From Acidovorax sp. sif1233 (GTDB taxonomy: Bacteria > Pseudomonadota > Gammaproteobacteria > Burkholderiales > Burkholderiaceae_C), in the NCBI RefSeq assembly GCF_019218755.1, contig NZ_JAHUWZ010000001.1, forward strand, positions 868,001 through 932,000: a stretch of 64,000 nucleotides of DNA, written 5' to 3'. The position numbers and the translations under genes were made by a program. Shown in pieces: positions 44,258-53,506 of this stretch (position 1 is its first letter; every line of letters begins with the position of its first letter). Under the pieces are notes generated by a model, which was given only the letters and a program-made list of their open reading frames with translations, ran no database searches and was not told where the DNA came from.

Positions 44258-45589
44258 ATGATGCAAGACGAGCCTGAGTTGCCGCCGCCCGCCTACGCCG
44301 CCCGCAAGGAGTCCTGGTCCAAAGCGGAATTGCTCGATCTGATCACCCGCAGCGCCGGGGCGACCATGGCTGTGGTGGACCGCAGCCTGACCATGATCTA
44401 TGTCAACGATGAGTATGCCCGGTGGTTCGGCACCGTGCCCCACCACCTGATCGGAAAGTCCCTGGTGGAGGTGTACGGCGAGATCGATTGCGCGCGCTTC
44501 ATGCCCTTTGTCGAGCGCGTGCTGCAGGGCGAGCGCGTGCAGTACCAGCGCCTGCTGCGCACGCCCTATGGCTTTGACGAATGGCGCACCATCTGCCTGA
44601 CGCCCTGGCACAACCCGCACGGCGTGATCGATGGCTTCATTACCACGGCGCTCGACGTCCATGAGCTGCAGGTCACCATGAACGCGCTGCGCGCCGCCAA
44701 CCAGCGGCTTTCCTCGCACATGGAAAACAGCCCGCTCGCGGTGCTGGAGATGGACCACAACCTCAAGCTCCTGCATTGTTCGCAGCGTGCCGTGCAGCTC
44801 ATGGGCTGGCTGCATGTGGCGGGGCTGGAGGGGCGGCTGCTGACGGAGCTCGTGGACCTGTCGTCCCAGGACGATGGGCTCGAGCATGCCCTGCAGCGCC
44901 TGCAGTCCGGGCAGGAGTCCCAGAACCGCGCGGAGACCTGCTTCACGCGGGAGGACGGGACCGAGGTGCATTGCGAGTGGTTCAACTCCGCGTTGACCGA
45001 TGCCCAGGGCCAGGTCACTTCGATCATGGCGCTGGTGCAGGACGTCTCGGCCAAGATCCAGATCGCACGCCAGCAGCACTACCTGGCCAACCATGATTCG
45101 CTCACGGGCCTTTTCAACCGGGCGGCCTTTCAGAACCGGCTGGAGCAATCCCTGAGCCAGGCGCGGCGCAATGCGGGCTCCGTGGCGCTGCTGTTCATCG
45201 ACCTGGACGGCTTCAAGGGGGTGAACGATTCCGAAGGCCATCGCGCCGGCGACGAGGTGCTGCGCATCGTCGCCCAGCGCATTGCCAGCACGGTGCGTGC
45301 GGGCGACACCCTGGCGCGCCTGGGCGGCGACGAATTCCTTGTCATGCTGGACCGGGACGTGACGCGCGATGTGACCGACACCATCGGCCAGCGCATCATT
45401 GACGCGCTGCACCAGGCCATGACCGTGGAAGGGCGGGATCTGTTCGTCGGCGCCAGCATCGGTGTCGCGGTGCACCCCCCGCTGGAGGGCGACATCGATG
45501 CCCTGATGAACCGGGCGGACCAGGCGATGTATTCCGCCAAGCGCGCGGGCAAGGGCCGGCTGCACTACGCGGACGCCGTCTGCCCTTGA
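44258..45589 (+). CDS. Diguanylate cyclase with two PAS domains
   Basis: 443 residues. PAS 1 is at about 30-140 and PAS 2 at about 150-270, with EMDHNLKLLHCSQRA. The GGDEF domain (about 285-440) has LTGLFNRAAF, LFIDLDGFKGVND and the catalytic loop LGGDEFLVML. The I-site RxxD (RAGD) lies five residues before GGDEF, so product feedback inhibition is expected. No transmembrane segment is seen, so it is probably a soluble cytoplasmic c-di-GMP synthase with a sensory input. ATG 44258 is the first of two adjacent ATGs. It is convergent with the oxidase gene after 52 bases, across a GC-rich inverted repeat. Confidence 0.92.
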   Translation: MMQDEPELPPPAYAARKESWSKAELLDLITRSAGATMAVVDRSLTMIYVNDEYARWFGTVPHHLIGKSLVEVYGEIDCARFMPFVERVLQGERVQYQRLLRTPYGFDEWRTICLTPWHNPHGVIDGFITTALDVHELQVTMNALRAANQRLSSHMENSPLAVLEMDHNLKLLHCSQRAVQLMGWLHVAGLEGRLLTELVDLSSQDDGLEHALQRLQSGQESQNRAETCFTREDGTEVHCEWFNSALTDAQGQVTSIMALVQDVSAKIQIARQQHYLANHDSLTGLFNRAAFQNRLEQSLSQARRNAGSVALLFIDLDGFKGVNDSEGHRAGDEVLRIVAQRIASTVRAGDTLARLGGDEFLVMLDRDVTRDVTDTIGQRIIDALHQAMTVEGRDLFVGASIGVAVHPPLEGDIDALMNRADQAMYSAKRAGKGRLHYADAVCP

Positions 45590-45641
45590 GAGCCTGCCGG
45601 ACCGGGGGCCCTGGCCCCGGCGCCGGGGCCGCGCGGCTTGC

Positions 45642-47129
45642 TCAGCCGTTGGGCAGCCGGATGCTCTGCTGGAAGTGGAAGAAGTTCGAGGGGTCGTACC
45701 GCGCCTTGACCTGCTGAAGGCGCGGATAGGCCGGGCCCCAGTAGGCCGTGGGGAAGTCCTGCAGGCTCGCGTCCGGGTAGTTCTGGTACACATGCCCGTT
45801 CAGGAACGGCTTGACCAGGTTCATGAAGCCATCGAGCCAGGCTTCCATCTGGGTGCGCTCCTGCGCATTGGTCCAGAACACGTCCACCACCAGGTCTGCA
45901 TCGACATGGCGGTGGATGAAGGCGCTGTCGGCCACCGGGTAGCGGTTGATGGCGCCGCCATAGGGCTCCAGGTATGCGAGCGACCAGGGATTGGGGGAGG
46001 TCTGGAAGTAGTCGATGATGCGCTGCCAGTCCGAGCGCGACAAAGGCGCGCTGATGTAGCCGCTGGCCTTGGTCTCCGCCACGCCGTCGGGCAGGTTGTC
46101 CGGCAAGGTGTAGGGATGGTCCTCGAGCCAGATGTTCATCTCGGGGTAGGTACCCGTCTTGTCGACCAGCAGCTGCGCGCTCGGGATCGCCATCAGCCGT
46201 GCGATGGCCTGCATGCCCGCCTCGCGCGTGCCGCAGAACATGCCTTGCACCATATAGACCGGCACACCGTTCTGGTAGCCCAGATTCATCATGTAGCCCA
46301 GCGCATCGGGGGCACCGGTTTTCATGTAGTGGGCCTGCATCGTCGTGAGCACGTCCGCCGCGTGCGCCGCATCCCAGCTGATGGCCCAGGCCCACACCTG
46401 GTCCAGCCTCAGCATGCGGTAGGTGACCTGCAGCAGCACCCCGAAGTTGCCGCCCGTGCCGCCCCGCAGGGCCCAGTAGAGATCGGGGTTCTCCTGCGCG
46501 CTGGCGGTGACGATGGTGCCGTCGGCCAGCGCCACCCGCAACGACTCCACGAGGTCGCTCTGGATGCCGAAGGCGCGCGACGTATAGCCGTAGCCGCCCC
46601 CCTGCACGAACCCGCCCACGCAGACGCTGCCGCATGCCCCGGTGGGCACATGCCAGCCGGTGTGGTTCATGGCGCCGTTGAAATGATCGAAATCCGTACC
46701 CGGCAGCACGTAGACGCGCTCCCGGGCGGGATCGAGCACCACGCCCTGCAGTTCGCTCAGGTCCACCACCATGCCGCTGTTGACGGAATAGCCCGCCGTG
46801 CTGTGACCGCCGCAACGCACGGCCACCCAGACCTGATAGGTGCGCGCGACGGAAAGGCATTCGAGCACATCGTTCTCGCACGCGCAGTACACGATGATCT
46901 CGGGATAGGCCTGAAACGCGGGATTGGACTCCTGGCGGGCCGCGTTGTAGTCGGGGCTCGATGGCAGCACGATGCGGCCCACCAGCCTGGCCTCCAGCGC
47001 AGCGACCGCGTCCCAGGTGAGTGTCGCGCCGGGCGCGTTCTGGGCGGTGGCCTGCCGGGCGGCAAGCGACCGGAAGTGCGCGATGCGGGCGTCTTTGGCA
47101 ACGCGGGCGGGACTTTTGCGATGGGCCAT
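45642..47129 (-). CDS. Berberine-bridge-type FAD-linked oxidoreductase
   Basis: About 495 residues. The FAD-binding PCMH domain (about 60-240) has the probable His flavin ligand in VRCGGHSTAGY and a candidate Cys attachment in GACGSVCVGGFVQGG, a pair that suggests bicovalent FAD. The C-terminal BBE domain ends with DPSNFFHFQQSIR, which matches the conserved NxFxxxQSI motif. It oxidises a sugar, alcohol or aromatic. No signal peptide is seen. ATG 47129 is favoured over TTG 47138 because GAAGGA then sits at proper spacing. It is isolated between cyclic-di-GMP genes on the same strand as the next two. Confidence 0.88.
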   Translation of the reverse strand: MAHRKSPARVAKDARIAHFRSLAARQATAQNAPGATLTWDAVAALEARLVGRIVLPSSPDYNAARQESNPAFQAYPEIIVYCACENDVLECLSVARTYQVWVAVRCGGHSTAGYSVNSGMVVDLSELQGVVLDPARERVYVLPGTDFDHFNGAMNHTGWHVPTGACGSVCVGGFVQGGGYGYTSRAFGIQSDLVESLRVALADGTIVTASAQENPDLYWALRGGTGGNFGVLLQVTYRMLRLDQVWAWAISWDAAHAADVLTTMQAHYMKTGAPDALGYMMNLGYQNGVPVYMVQGMFCGTREAGMQAIARLMAIPSAQLLVDKTGTYPEMNIWLEDHPYTLPDNLPDGVAETKASGYISAPLSRSDWQRIIDYFQTSPNPWSLAYLEPYGGAINRYPVADSAFIHRHVDADLVVDVFWTNAQERTQMEAWLDGFMNLVKPFLNGHVYQNYPDASLQDFPTAYWGPAYPRLQQVKARYDPSNFFHFQQSIRLPNG

Positions 47130-47222
47130 GGCGAACAATCCTTCGTGAAAACGCGAAGTCCCGTGTTTAACTGAAGCCAGGCTGTTTGACCAGTTCGGAA
47201 TGGCCCGTGTTGCCGGCGGTGC

Positions 47223-49013
47223 TCAGGCGGAGGACAGTGCGAGGTCGCCGGTATTGCGCCGAAGGCAGAATTTGCCGCCCTGCTTGCCGCTGTACATGGC
47301 CGCATCCGCCAGCTTCAGAAGACCGATGGCATCGTTGCTGTCGTCCGGGGCAATGGCATAGCCGATGGTCAGGCCCACTTCCACCCGCACGTTGCCCAGC
47401 GAGAAGGGCGAGCGGAATGCGTCCAGCAGCTTGTGCCCCAGCTCCTGCGCCTGTTGTTCGCTGCCCAGGTGGCCCGTCATCACGACGAACTCATCACCCC
47501 CCAGGCGGGCCACCACGTCGCTCTGGCGCACGTGGCCCTGCAGGCGCCGGGTCACCGCGACGAGCAATTCGTCGCCCACGTCGTGGCCGTGCTGGTCGTT
47601 CACGGGTTTGAACCCATCCAGGTCCATCACGTACACGGCCAGCAGCTTGTCGGGCCCGCAGCGCGCCAGCGCGGATGCCAGCGCGATGTTCAGGCCGCGC
47701 CGGTTGGGCAGGCCGGTCAAGGGGTCCGTGTGCGCGAGGGAGCGCATGGCGTCGCGCTCGCGGTTGGCGTCCAGCGCCTCCAGGCGCAGTGCCTTGGTGC
47801 GCAGGCCCAGCACGCGCATGAAGAGCAGCATGTCCAGCGTCGCGCCGAACTCGAAGGAGTGCAGGGTCCAGAAGTTCACCGGCACCCAGCCACGGATCAC
47901 GCCGATCACCGTGGCCGTGGCCGCGAAATAGACCAGCCACGCCAGCAGCAGGCTGCTGCCCACGGGGTCGCCCTGGCGCGCGCGGCGCACGGCGCCCGGG
48001 ATGCCCATGAGCGCGGGAACCAGGCCGAGGATGCTCACGATGGCGGCAACGGCCGGCGTGCTCAGGATGTCCAGCGCATGGATGAAAGCCAGCAGCACGC
48101 ACAGCAGGGCGCCTCCGCGCATCGTGCGCAGCAGGAGGCTCTTGGGGCGGTGCCCCACGAGGGCCTGGCTGATGAAGAGAAACGATCCGCAGGTGGCCAT
48201 CAGCGCGGACAGGCCCGCCGCGTGGATTTCGAACCAGAGGCTGTCCTGCCAGAGGTACTGCGTGCCCAGGCCGAAGAGATGCAGTGAGAACAGCAGGCTG
48301 CCCGTGAGCAGCAGCGCGTACTGGATGAACAGCACATCCCGCAGATTGATCCATTGCGCCAGGCTGTAAACCAGCAGGCACAGTGCCAGGCCCGTCAGGA
48401 TGCCCTGCAGCATCTGCTCGTTCATCGCGGCGCTGTGCCATGCGGTGGGTTTGTTCAGCGTGACCGGCAGCACCATGGCGCCCCGGGTTTCCACGCGCAG
48501 CAGCAGGTCGTAGTCGTGCCCGGGCTGCATGGCGAGGGCCAGGGCGTGGGTGCGGCTGCGCAGCGGTCTTTGTGAAAAAGGCTGCAGGCTGCCCAGCGTG
48601 GCCTGCTGGCTGACATGGCCGTCTGTGGTGAGATAGACCTCGACGCGGTTGAGAACCGGGTAGTCGATGTCGGCGATCCAGATGCCGTCGGAGGTGGGCG
48701 ATACCGTCAGCGGGATGCGGATCCACATGGCGTCGGACCGCACGCCCAGTGTTCCGCTGGTTCCGGGCGGCGCGGAGAAATCCGGGGCGCGGGCCATCGC
48801 ATCCTGCACCGACTGCAGCCGGGTGGGATCGGCCAGCACCGTGACCGCCGGCCAGACGTTGACCGAAGGCACGTCGTCGCGCAGAAGCAGCCGGTCCGTG
48901 GCGGCCTGGCAGCCTTCGCCCGCGTGCACGAGCAGCAGCAGGCATCCCAGCACCCATTGCCAGGCCGGGGCCGGCAGCCATTGCCACGGGAGCAGGGAAG
49001 GGACTGGGCGCAT
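47223..49013 (-). CDS. 7TMR-DISM diguanylate cyclase (first of tandem pair)
   Basis: About 596 residues. A signal or anchor helix, then a 7TMR-DISM extracellular domain (about 40-170), seven transmembrane helices (about 195-400), a short coiled linker and the GGDEF domain (about 430-590). The linker follows GWVPVNFWTLHSFEF. The catalytic loop is RLGGDEFVVM, and the I-site is intact (RQSD five residues before GGDEF). It is the downstream paralogue of the gene at 49282-51066, with the same layout throughout. It senses a periplasmic ligand and makes c-di-GMP. ATG 49013 is the start. Confidence 0.9.
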   Translation of the reverse strand: MRPVPSLLPWQWLPAPAWQWVLGCLLLLVHAGEGCQAATDRLLLRDDVPSVNVWPAVTVLADPTRLQSVQDAMARAPDFSAPPGTSGTLGVRSDAMWIRIPLTVSPTSDGIWIADIDYPVLNRVEVYLTTDGHVSQQATLGSLQPFSQRPLRSRTHALALAMQPGHDYDLLLRVETRGAMVLPVTLNKPTAWHSAAMNEQMLQGILTGLALCLLVYSLAQWINLRDVLFIQYALLLTGSLLFSLHLFGLGTQYLWQDSLWFEIHAAGLSALMATCGSFLFISQALVGHRPKSLLLRTMRGGALLCVLLAFIHALDILSTPAVAAIVSILGLVPALMGIPGAVRRARQGDPVGSSLLLAWLVYFAATATVIGVIRGWVPVNFWTLHSFEFGATLDMLLFMRVLGLRTKALRLEALDANRERDAMRSLAHTDPLTGLPNRRGLNIALASALARCGPDKLLAVYVMDLDGFKPVNDQHGHDVGDELLVAVTRRLQGHVRQSDVVARLGGDEFVVMTGHLGSEQQAQELGHKLLDAFRSPFSLGNVRVEVGLTIGYAIAPDDSNDAIGLLKLADAAMYSGKQGGKFCLRRNTGDLALSSA

Positions 49014-49281
49014 GGTGCTCGTCAATGCGCTGTGAGTATAGGAAGGCCCGCAACGCCTGGCACGCGGTATTTGCGCGCGCCGGGGTCCCGCGCTTCCAGG
49101 GAGGATGTGATGCCCGCCCCGCCGGCCCCGCCCGCCCGGACGCTGTGGGCGCGCTGCCGGATGTTCGCCACAGCGGCCAGCGTGCCACTGCGCGAGCATG
49201 GATTCACGGCGGGCGCGTCGCCATCTGTGCTTGCCATGTTGCTCCCCGGCCTGCAGGGCGACAAGGGGCTGCGGTGCTCCA

Positions 49282-51066
49282 TCATCCCGCCAGCGCCGGT
49301 GTGGTGGTGATGCGCCGCACCGAGTGCTTGCCGCCTTGTTTGCCCGCGTACATCGCGGCGTCTGCGTGCCGCATCAGGGCCTGCGGGTCATCACTGTCCA
49401 GGGGCGCCAGTGCGTACCCGATGGTCAGCCCCACCTGGATGTGCAGGTGGCTCAATGTGAAAGGCTGCTCGAAGGCCCGCAACAGCGAGCGGCCCAGATC
49501 TTCGGCCTGCTCGGGGGTCGCCAGGTCGCGGGCCATGATGATGAATTCATCGCCGCCGAGCCGGGCCACGAGGTCGGTCTGGTGCCGCACGTTGGCCTGC
49601 AGGCGACGGCCCACTGCCACGAGCAAATCGTCGCCCACATCGTGGCCGTGCGCGTCGTTCACGGGCTTGAATCCATCCAGGTCCATGAGGTACAGCGCCA
49701 CCAGCCGCTGCGGCGAACACTGCGCCAGCGCGGCCTCCAGGGCGTGCTGCAGGTCGCGCCGGTTGCTCAGTCCCGTGAGCGGATCGGTGTGGGCCAGCGA
49801 GTGCATCACGTCGCGCTCTCGCATGGCCTCCTGGGCCTGTGCCTTGGCGGCCTGGGCGCGCAGGCCCAGCACGCGAAAGAAGAGCAGCATGTCCGCCGTG
49901 GCGCCGAACTGGAACGAGTGCAGGGTCCAGAAGTTCGCGGGCACCCAGCCCTGGACCAGGCACACCATCACGGCGGCGGCCACGCCGAAGGCGATCCAGG
50001 CCACCAGCAGGGTGGCGCCGATGGGGTCTTTCTGCCGCACCCGCGCGACGGCGGCAGGCAGGCTGATGAGGGAAGGCAGGGTGCCCGCCAGGCTCATGAA
50101 CGCGATGGCGATGGGCACGCTCAACCAGCCGAACACGACGCCTGCGCAGACCATGGCCGTGATCGCTGCGCCCGCCCGCATGGTGCGTGCGTACCGGCTG
50201 CCCTGCGTGTGGCCGGCCAGGGTGTGGCCCAGGAAGAGGAATGAGCCCGCGAGGGCCGCCAGCCCCGCCACCAGGCCCGAATACCGATCCATCCATGGAT
50301 TGCCAGGCCACAGGTACTGCGGACCGATGCCGAAGAACTGCAGCGAAAAGCCCGCGCTGCCCAGCACCACCAGCGCATAGAAGCCGAACATGGGATCGCG
50401 CTGCGTGACCCACTGCATCAGGCTGTACATCAGCAGGCAGAGCGCCAGCCCGTTGAGCAGGCCCTGCAGCATCTGCTCGCCCAGGGCCTGGCGCATGTGA
50501 ATGGGCATTTCGCTGACCGTGACGGGCAGGATCAGCGGACCGGTGGCCTGCACGCGTATCAACAGGTCGTAGGGCTGCCCGGCCCGCAGGTCGAACATCA
50601 TCGCCGGCGTGCGGCTGGACCGCTGCGTCTGGTCAGACGGGCTTGTGCGGACCTGCTGAAGCACCTGGCCGCCGCTGGCCAGGTACATTTCGGCCTGCAG
50701 CGAGCTGTAGCCGATATTGACCACCCAGGGGGTGCGCGGCGCCTCGGGCGCGACGAGGGGGATGTGTAGCCACATCGCTGCCTTGTGCACGCCCAGCGAG
50801 CCGCCGCGCCGCGCGGGCGCCTCGAATTCGTCCAGGCGGCCCAGCATGTCCTGCGCCGAGAGCTGGTACGTGGGGTCGGCCTTGAGCGTGATGGCCTCCC
50901 AGGCATTCACTTGCGGCCTCTCCTGCGTGAGCACCAGGGGCGTGCCCGCCTGTGCGCCCACGGGCAGGGCCAGGGGAGCGAGCAGCCACAGCAGGATGGA
51001 TGCCCTGCGGCAATGCGCGCGCCAAAGCCGGGCCAGCATCAGGAGAACGCGGGGCAGCAGGTGCAT
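49282..51066 (-). CDS. 7TMR-DISM diguanylate cyclase (second of tandem pair, I-site altered)
   Basis: 594 residues with the same architecture as the protein encoded at 47223-49013: DISM extracellular domain (about 45-180), seven transmembrane helices, coiled linker after GWVPANFWTLHSFQF, and GGDEF domain with RLGGDEFIIM. Before GGDEF the sequence is RHQTDLVARL, so the Arg is one residue too far upstream. The position that should hold RxxD reads HQTD, so product inhibition is probably weakened. The tandem arrangement and near-identical linkers show a duplication. ATG 51066 gives a plausible signal peptide ending near AQAG. Confidence 0.9.
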   Translation of the reverse strand: MHLLPRVLLMLARLWRAHCRRASILLWLLAPLALPVGAQAGTPLVLTQERPQVNAWEAITLKADPTYQLSAQDMLGRLDEFEAPARRGGSLGVHKAAMWLHIPLVAPEAPRTPWVVNIGYSSLQAEMYLASGGQVLQQVRTSPSDQTQRSSRTPAMMFDLRAGQPYDLLIRVQATGPLILPVTVSEMPIHMRQALGEQMLQGLLNGLALCLLMYSLMQWVTQRDPMFGFYALVVLGSAGFSLQFFGIGPQYLWPGNPWMDRYSGLVAGLAALAGSFLFLGHTLAGHTQGSRYARTMRAGAAITAMVCAGVVFGWLSVPIAIAFMSLAGTLPSLISLPAAVARVRQKDPIGATLLVAWIAFGVAAAVMVCLVQGWVPANFWTLHSFQFGATADMLLFFRVLGLRAQAAKAQAQEAMRERDVMHSLAHTDPLTGLSNRRDLQHALEAALAQCSPQRLVALYLMDLDGFKPVNDAHGHDVGDDLLVAVGRRLQANVRHQTDLVARLGGDEFIIMARDLATPEQAEDLGRSLLRAFEQPFTLSHLHIQVGLTIGYALAPLDSDDPQALMRHADAAMYAGKQGGKHSVRRITTTPALAG

Positions 51067-51083
51067 CGGCGTGAGAACAACGG

Positions 51084-52559
51084 CTACGTGGCTTGCCGCG
51101 CCGGGCCCGCGCTGGCGGCCTGCGCCTTCCCGGCCAGGCCCTGGCTCCAGCTGCCATGGGTGGTCAGCCGGTCCTCGATGCGGTTGAGCCAGCGGGGGGC
51201 GTGGGGGTCATCGCTCCAGCTGTGCATCACTTCGTCCACCTGGTTGAGCAGCTCGGTGGGCAGCTGGAGGGGGCGGGTCTGGCTCATGAGCACCTTGCTC
51301 ATGAAGTGGTAGCCCAGGATGCGGGTGAGGGCCCGCACGATGGAGAAGCGGGGGAGCACCATCCGCGCAGCCACGTCGACGGCCCGCGCCAGCAGCAGCA
51401 CTCCCCAAAACAGCAGCGCCGACGGCCAGGGCACGGGCTGTGTCAGGCCCAGGTCGCTCGCCGTGTCACGCCCGCACAGGTAGCGGGTCATGAGCCGGGG
51501 AAAGGGCTTCACGATGGGCCAGGGCAGGGCGTTCTCCATGGTCTGCATCAGGGCCTGGCCCAGGGCGGGACGGGGGTCTGGCGTGACGGGTTCGGCGCGG
51601 CCGCGGGCCTGCATCCGCGCCATCAGGGCCTTGCCCTGGTCCATGGTGTCCACCATCAGGGCGCGGTCGATGCCCAGGATGTGGCCCACCACGTTCCAGG
51701 CATGCAGATAGGCTTCCTCGTCGGCCGCCCGCAAACCGATGCCCAGGCGGCGCAGGCTGCGCAGGAACACATAGCCAAACGTGAGCAGGGTGTAGGCCAG
51801 TTCTTCCTGGTTGCAGGGCAGGCCGTCACCTTGGAGGTTCCAGCCACGGGCATACAGCGTCTGGAACATGGCCTGGCGTCCGCCCTGGGTCTGCAGGGCC
51901 TGCGGCGCAATACGCCCCGCGCCGCCCGCCAGCAGGTCCCTGACGGCATTCTGGGGGCTGCCATGCAGGATCAGGTTGCGGATGGTGGCGTGGATCAGGC
52001 GTACCTTGAGCACCTGCGCCACGCCGGCGCCGCGCTGGCTGAGGCCACCATGCATCATCACCGGAAAGATCATCGCGGCGGTGGAGCGGATGCGGTACTC
52101 CGCGTTCTGCTCCAGCTGGCCGGAGGTGTGCAGCACGCTCGACAGGTCGGGAATCACGTAGCACTCGGGCAGGCTGGCGCAGAACAGCAGGATGCATGAC
52201 AGCGCCCCGTGTTCCATGAACAGCTTCTCGGCGCGCTCGATCTTGCGGGCATCGGCCCAGGGCGGCAGCACCTGGGCGGTCTGTACATAGTGGTCCAGGG
52301 CCTTGGACATGGCCGCATCCACCCCCTCGCCCTGGGCGGTCCAGCCCACCAGGCTTGCGTTGTCCGCCCACTGGCTGAACAGGCGGTTCACGGTGTCGAT
52401 GCGCGCCCATTGCGGTGCGTCCATCGCCACGTCCCCTTCGGGCCAGTCGCCCAGGATGTCGGCGATGGTCTGGTCGGCCAGCGGGTCGGCGTGGCGCTGC
52501 ATGCCTGCAAGCTCCGAATCGGGCAGAGGGGATGGTGAGAGGGTCTTGCCGTGGTTCAT
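51084..52559 (-). CDS. DUF2236 / MpaB-family oxygenase (latex-clearing-protein-like)
   Basis: 491 residues. The DUF2236 core contains the heme-pocket pattern: Arg and Thr in RIRST (R-x-x-x-T spacing) followed, about 30 residues on, by the probable proximal His in RLIHATIRNL. Related Lcp proteins cleave polyisoprene with a b-type heme, while other members have unknown substrates. No Tat or Sec signal is seen. Its start overlaps the stop of a carotenoid-biosynthesis-type membrane protein as ATGA, so the two act together. An isoprenoid-like or carotenoid-derived substrate is inferred, not shown. Confidence 0.78.
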   Translation of the reverse strand: MNHGKTLSPSPLPDSELAGMQRHADPLADQTIADILGDWPEGDVAMDAPQWARIDTVNRLFSQWADNASLVGWTAQGEGVDAAMSKALDHYVQTAQVLPPWADARKIERAEKLFMEHGALSCILLFCASLPECYVIPDLSSVLHTSGQLEQNAEYRIRSTAAMIFPVMMHGGLSQRGAGVAQVLKVRLIHATIRNLILHGSPQNAVRDLLAGGAGRIAPQALQTQGGRQAMFQTLYARGWNLQGDGLPCNQEELAYTLLTFGYVFLRSLRRLGIGLRAADEEAYLHAWNVVGHILGIDRALMVDTMDQGKALMARMQARGRAEPVTPDPRPALGQALMQTMENALPWPIVKPFPRLMTRYLCGRDTASDLGLTQPVPWPSALLFWGVLLLARAVDVAARMVLPRFSIVRALTRILGYHFMSKVLMSQTRPLQLPTELLNQVDEVMHSWSDDPHAPRWLNRIEDRLTTHGSWSQGLAGKAQAASAGPARQAT

Positions 52560-53377
52560 GCTGCGGTCTCCGTGGTTGCGCGCCAGCGCTGAAAGCCCGC
52601 CAGGGCGCACAGCAACGGGATGCCCATGGCGAACGGCGCGATCGAGCGGATCTCCACAGGATTGCCCAGGATCATCTGGAACACCATGCCCGATGCGTAG
52701 ATGGCCAGTGGCACCAGCGCATGGCGGCGCAGGAAGGGGCTGGTCGGGCGAAGCGCGAGTTTGCGCACCGACATGCGAAAGCCAAAGATGATCACGAAGG
52801 CCACGAACACCCAGCCAAAGAAGCCCTGCACCGTTTCGCCAAACCAGGCGCCGTCGGTCTTGGCCATGATCCAGGCTTTCAGGGTGTAGACCAGGTAGGG
52901 GTCGGCGCCCAGGTCGAACGCGGTGACGATCATCGCCGCCAGGAACGACAGCATCGCGGCGTGGCCCAGCCCCGGCGCGCCGTCCACCGGCGACTGCCAG
53001 ACGATGAGGTTGCTGATCACGTAGCCCGCATACGTCAGCGCGAACCACATCATGGGAATGACGATGGGAACATCCACAAACCGCGCGCCCAGTACCTCGG
53101 TGTAGGTGTAGTGCCCGAAGAACCAGCCATGCGTGGTACCCATCTGCTCGGCGAACCAGCCCAAGCCCAGGGCGATCAGCACGAACTGCAGCGCGGGCCG
53201 GGCGCCCAGCAGGTGCGTGGCGCTGGCCCAGCAGCACGCGAACATGAGCACCGAGGCCGTGACGATGGCGATGGTGGTGTCGTTGTGGGTGCGCACCGCC
53301 GTGGCCACCAGGAAGGCGGCCAGCAGGGCAAAGCTCAGCGCCGGCAGGCGCGCGGCCAGTGGGGTCCGTGCAGGCAT
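52556..53377 (-). CDS. Carotenoid-biosynthesis-type integral membrane protein (DUF422/CruF-like)
   Basis: 273 residues with seven or eight transmembrane helices. The family pattern includes GWFAEQMGTTHGWFFGHY (Glu/His cluster, about 75-92) and DLGADPYLV. CruF-type members hydrate the carotenoid psi-end; others have no known activity. ATG 53377 is chosen in a GC-rich leader; the upstream extension is unlikely. It is translationally coupled to the DUF2236 gene downstream. No phytoene synthase or desaturase genes are in the window, so a full carotenoid pathway is not encoded here. Confidence 0.8.
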   Translation of the reverse strand: MPARTPLAARLPALSFALLAAFLVATAVRTHNDTTIAIVTASVLMFACCWASATHLLGARPALQFVLIALGLGWFAEQMGTTHGWFFGHYTYTEVLGARFVDVPIVIPMMWFALTYAGYVISNLIVWQSPVDGAPGLGHAAMLSFLAAMIVTAFDLGADPYLVYTLKAWIMAKTDGAWFGETVQGFFGWVFVAFVIIFGFRMSVRKLALRPTSPFLRRHALVPLAIYASGMVFQMILGNPVEIRSIAPFAMGIPLLCALAGFQRWRATTETAA

Positions 53378-53506
53378 GGGTGTATCACGCTGTAACAAAC
53401 CTCCAGTGTAGAGGATGGAGCCCAAAATGGCGCGGCCTGTGTGTCCTGCGCATCAGCGCGCTTTTTCGGCGCTTTTGGCGGCTGTTCCGGTGCTATGCCG
53501 CTGGGC

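Noticed and set aside
45600..45625. GC-rich inverted repeat CCGGGG/CCCCGG between convergent genes
   Set aside because: There is no T-run on either side and such hairpins are common in this composition, so it was not called as a terminator.
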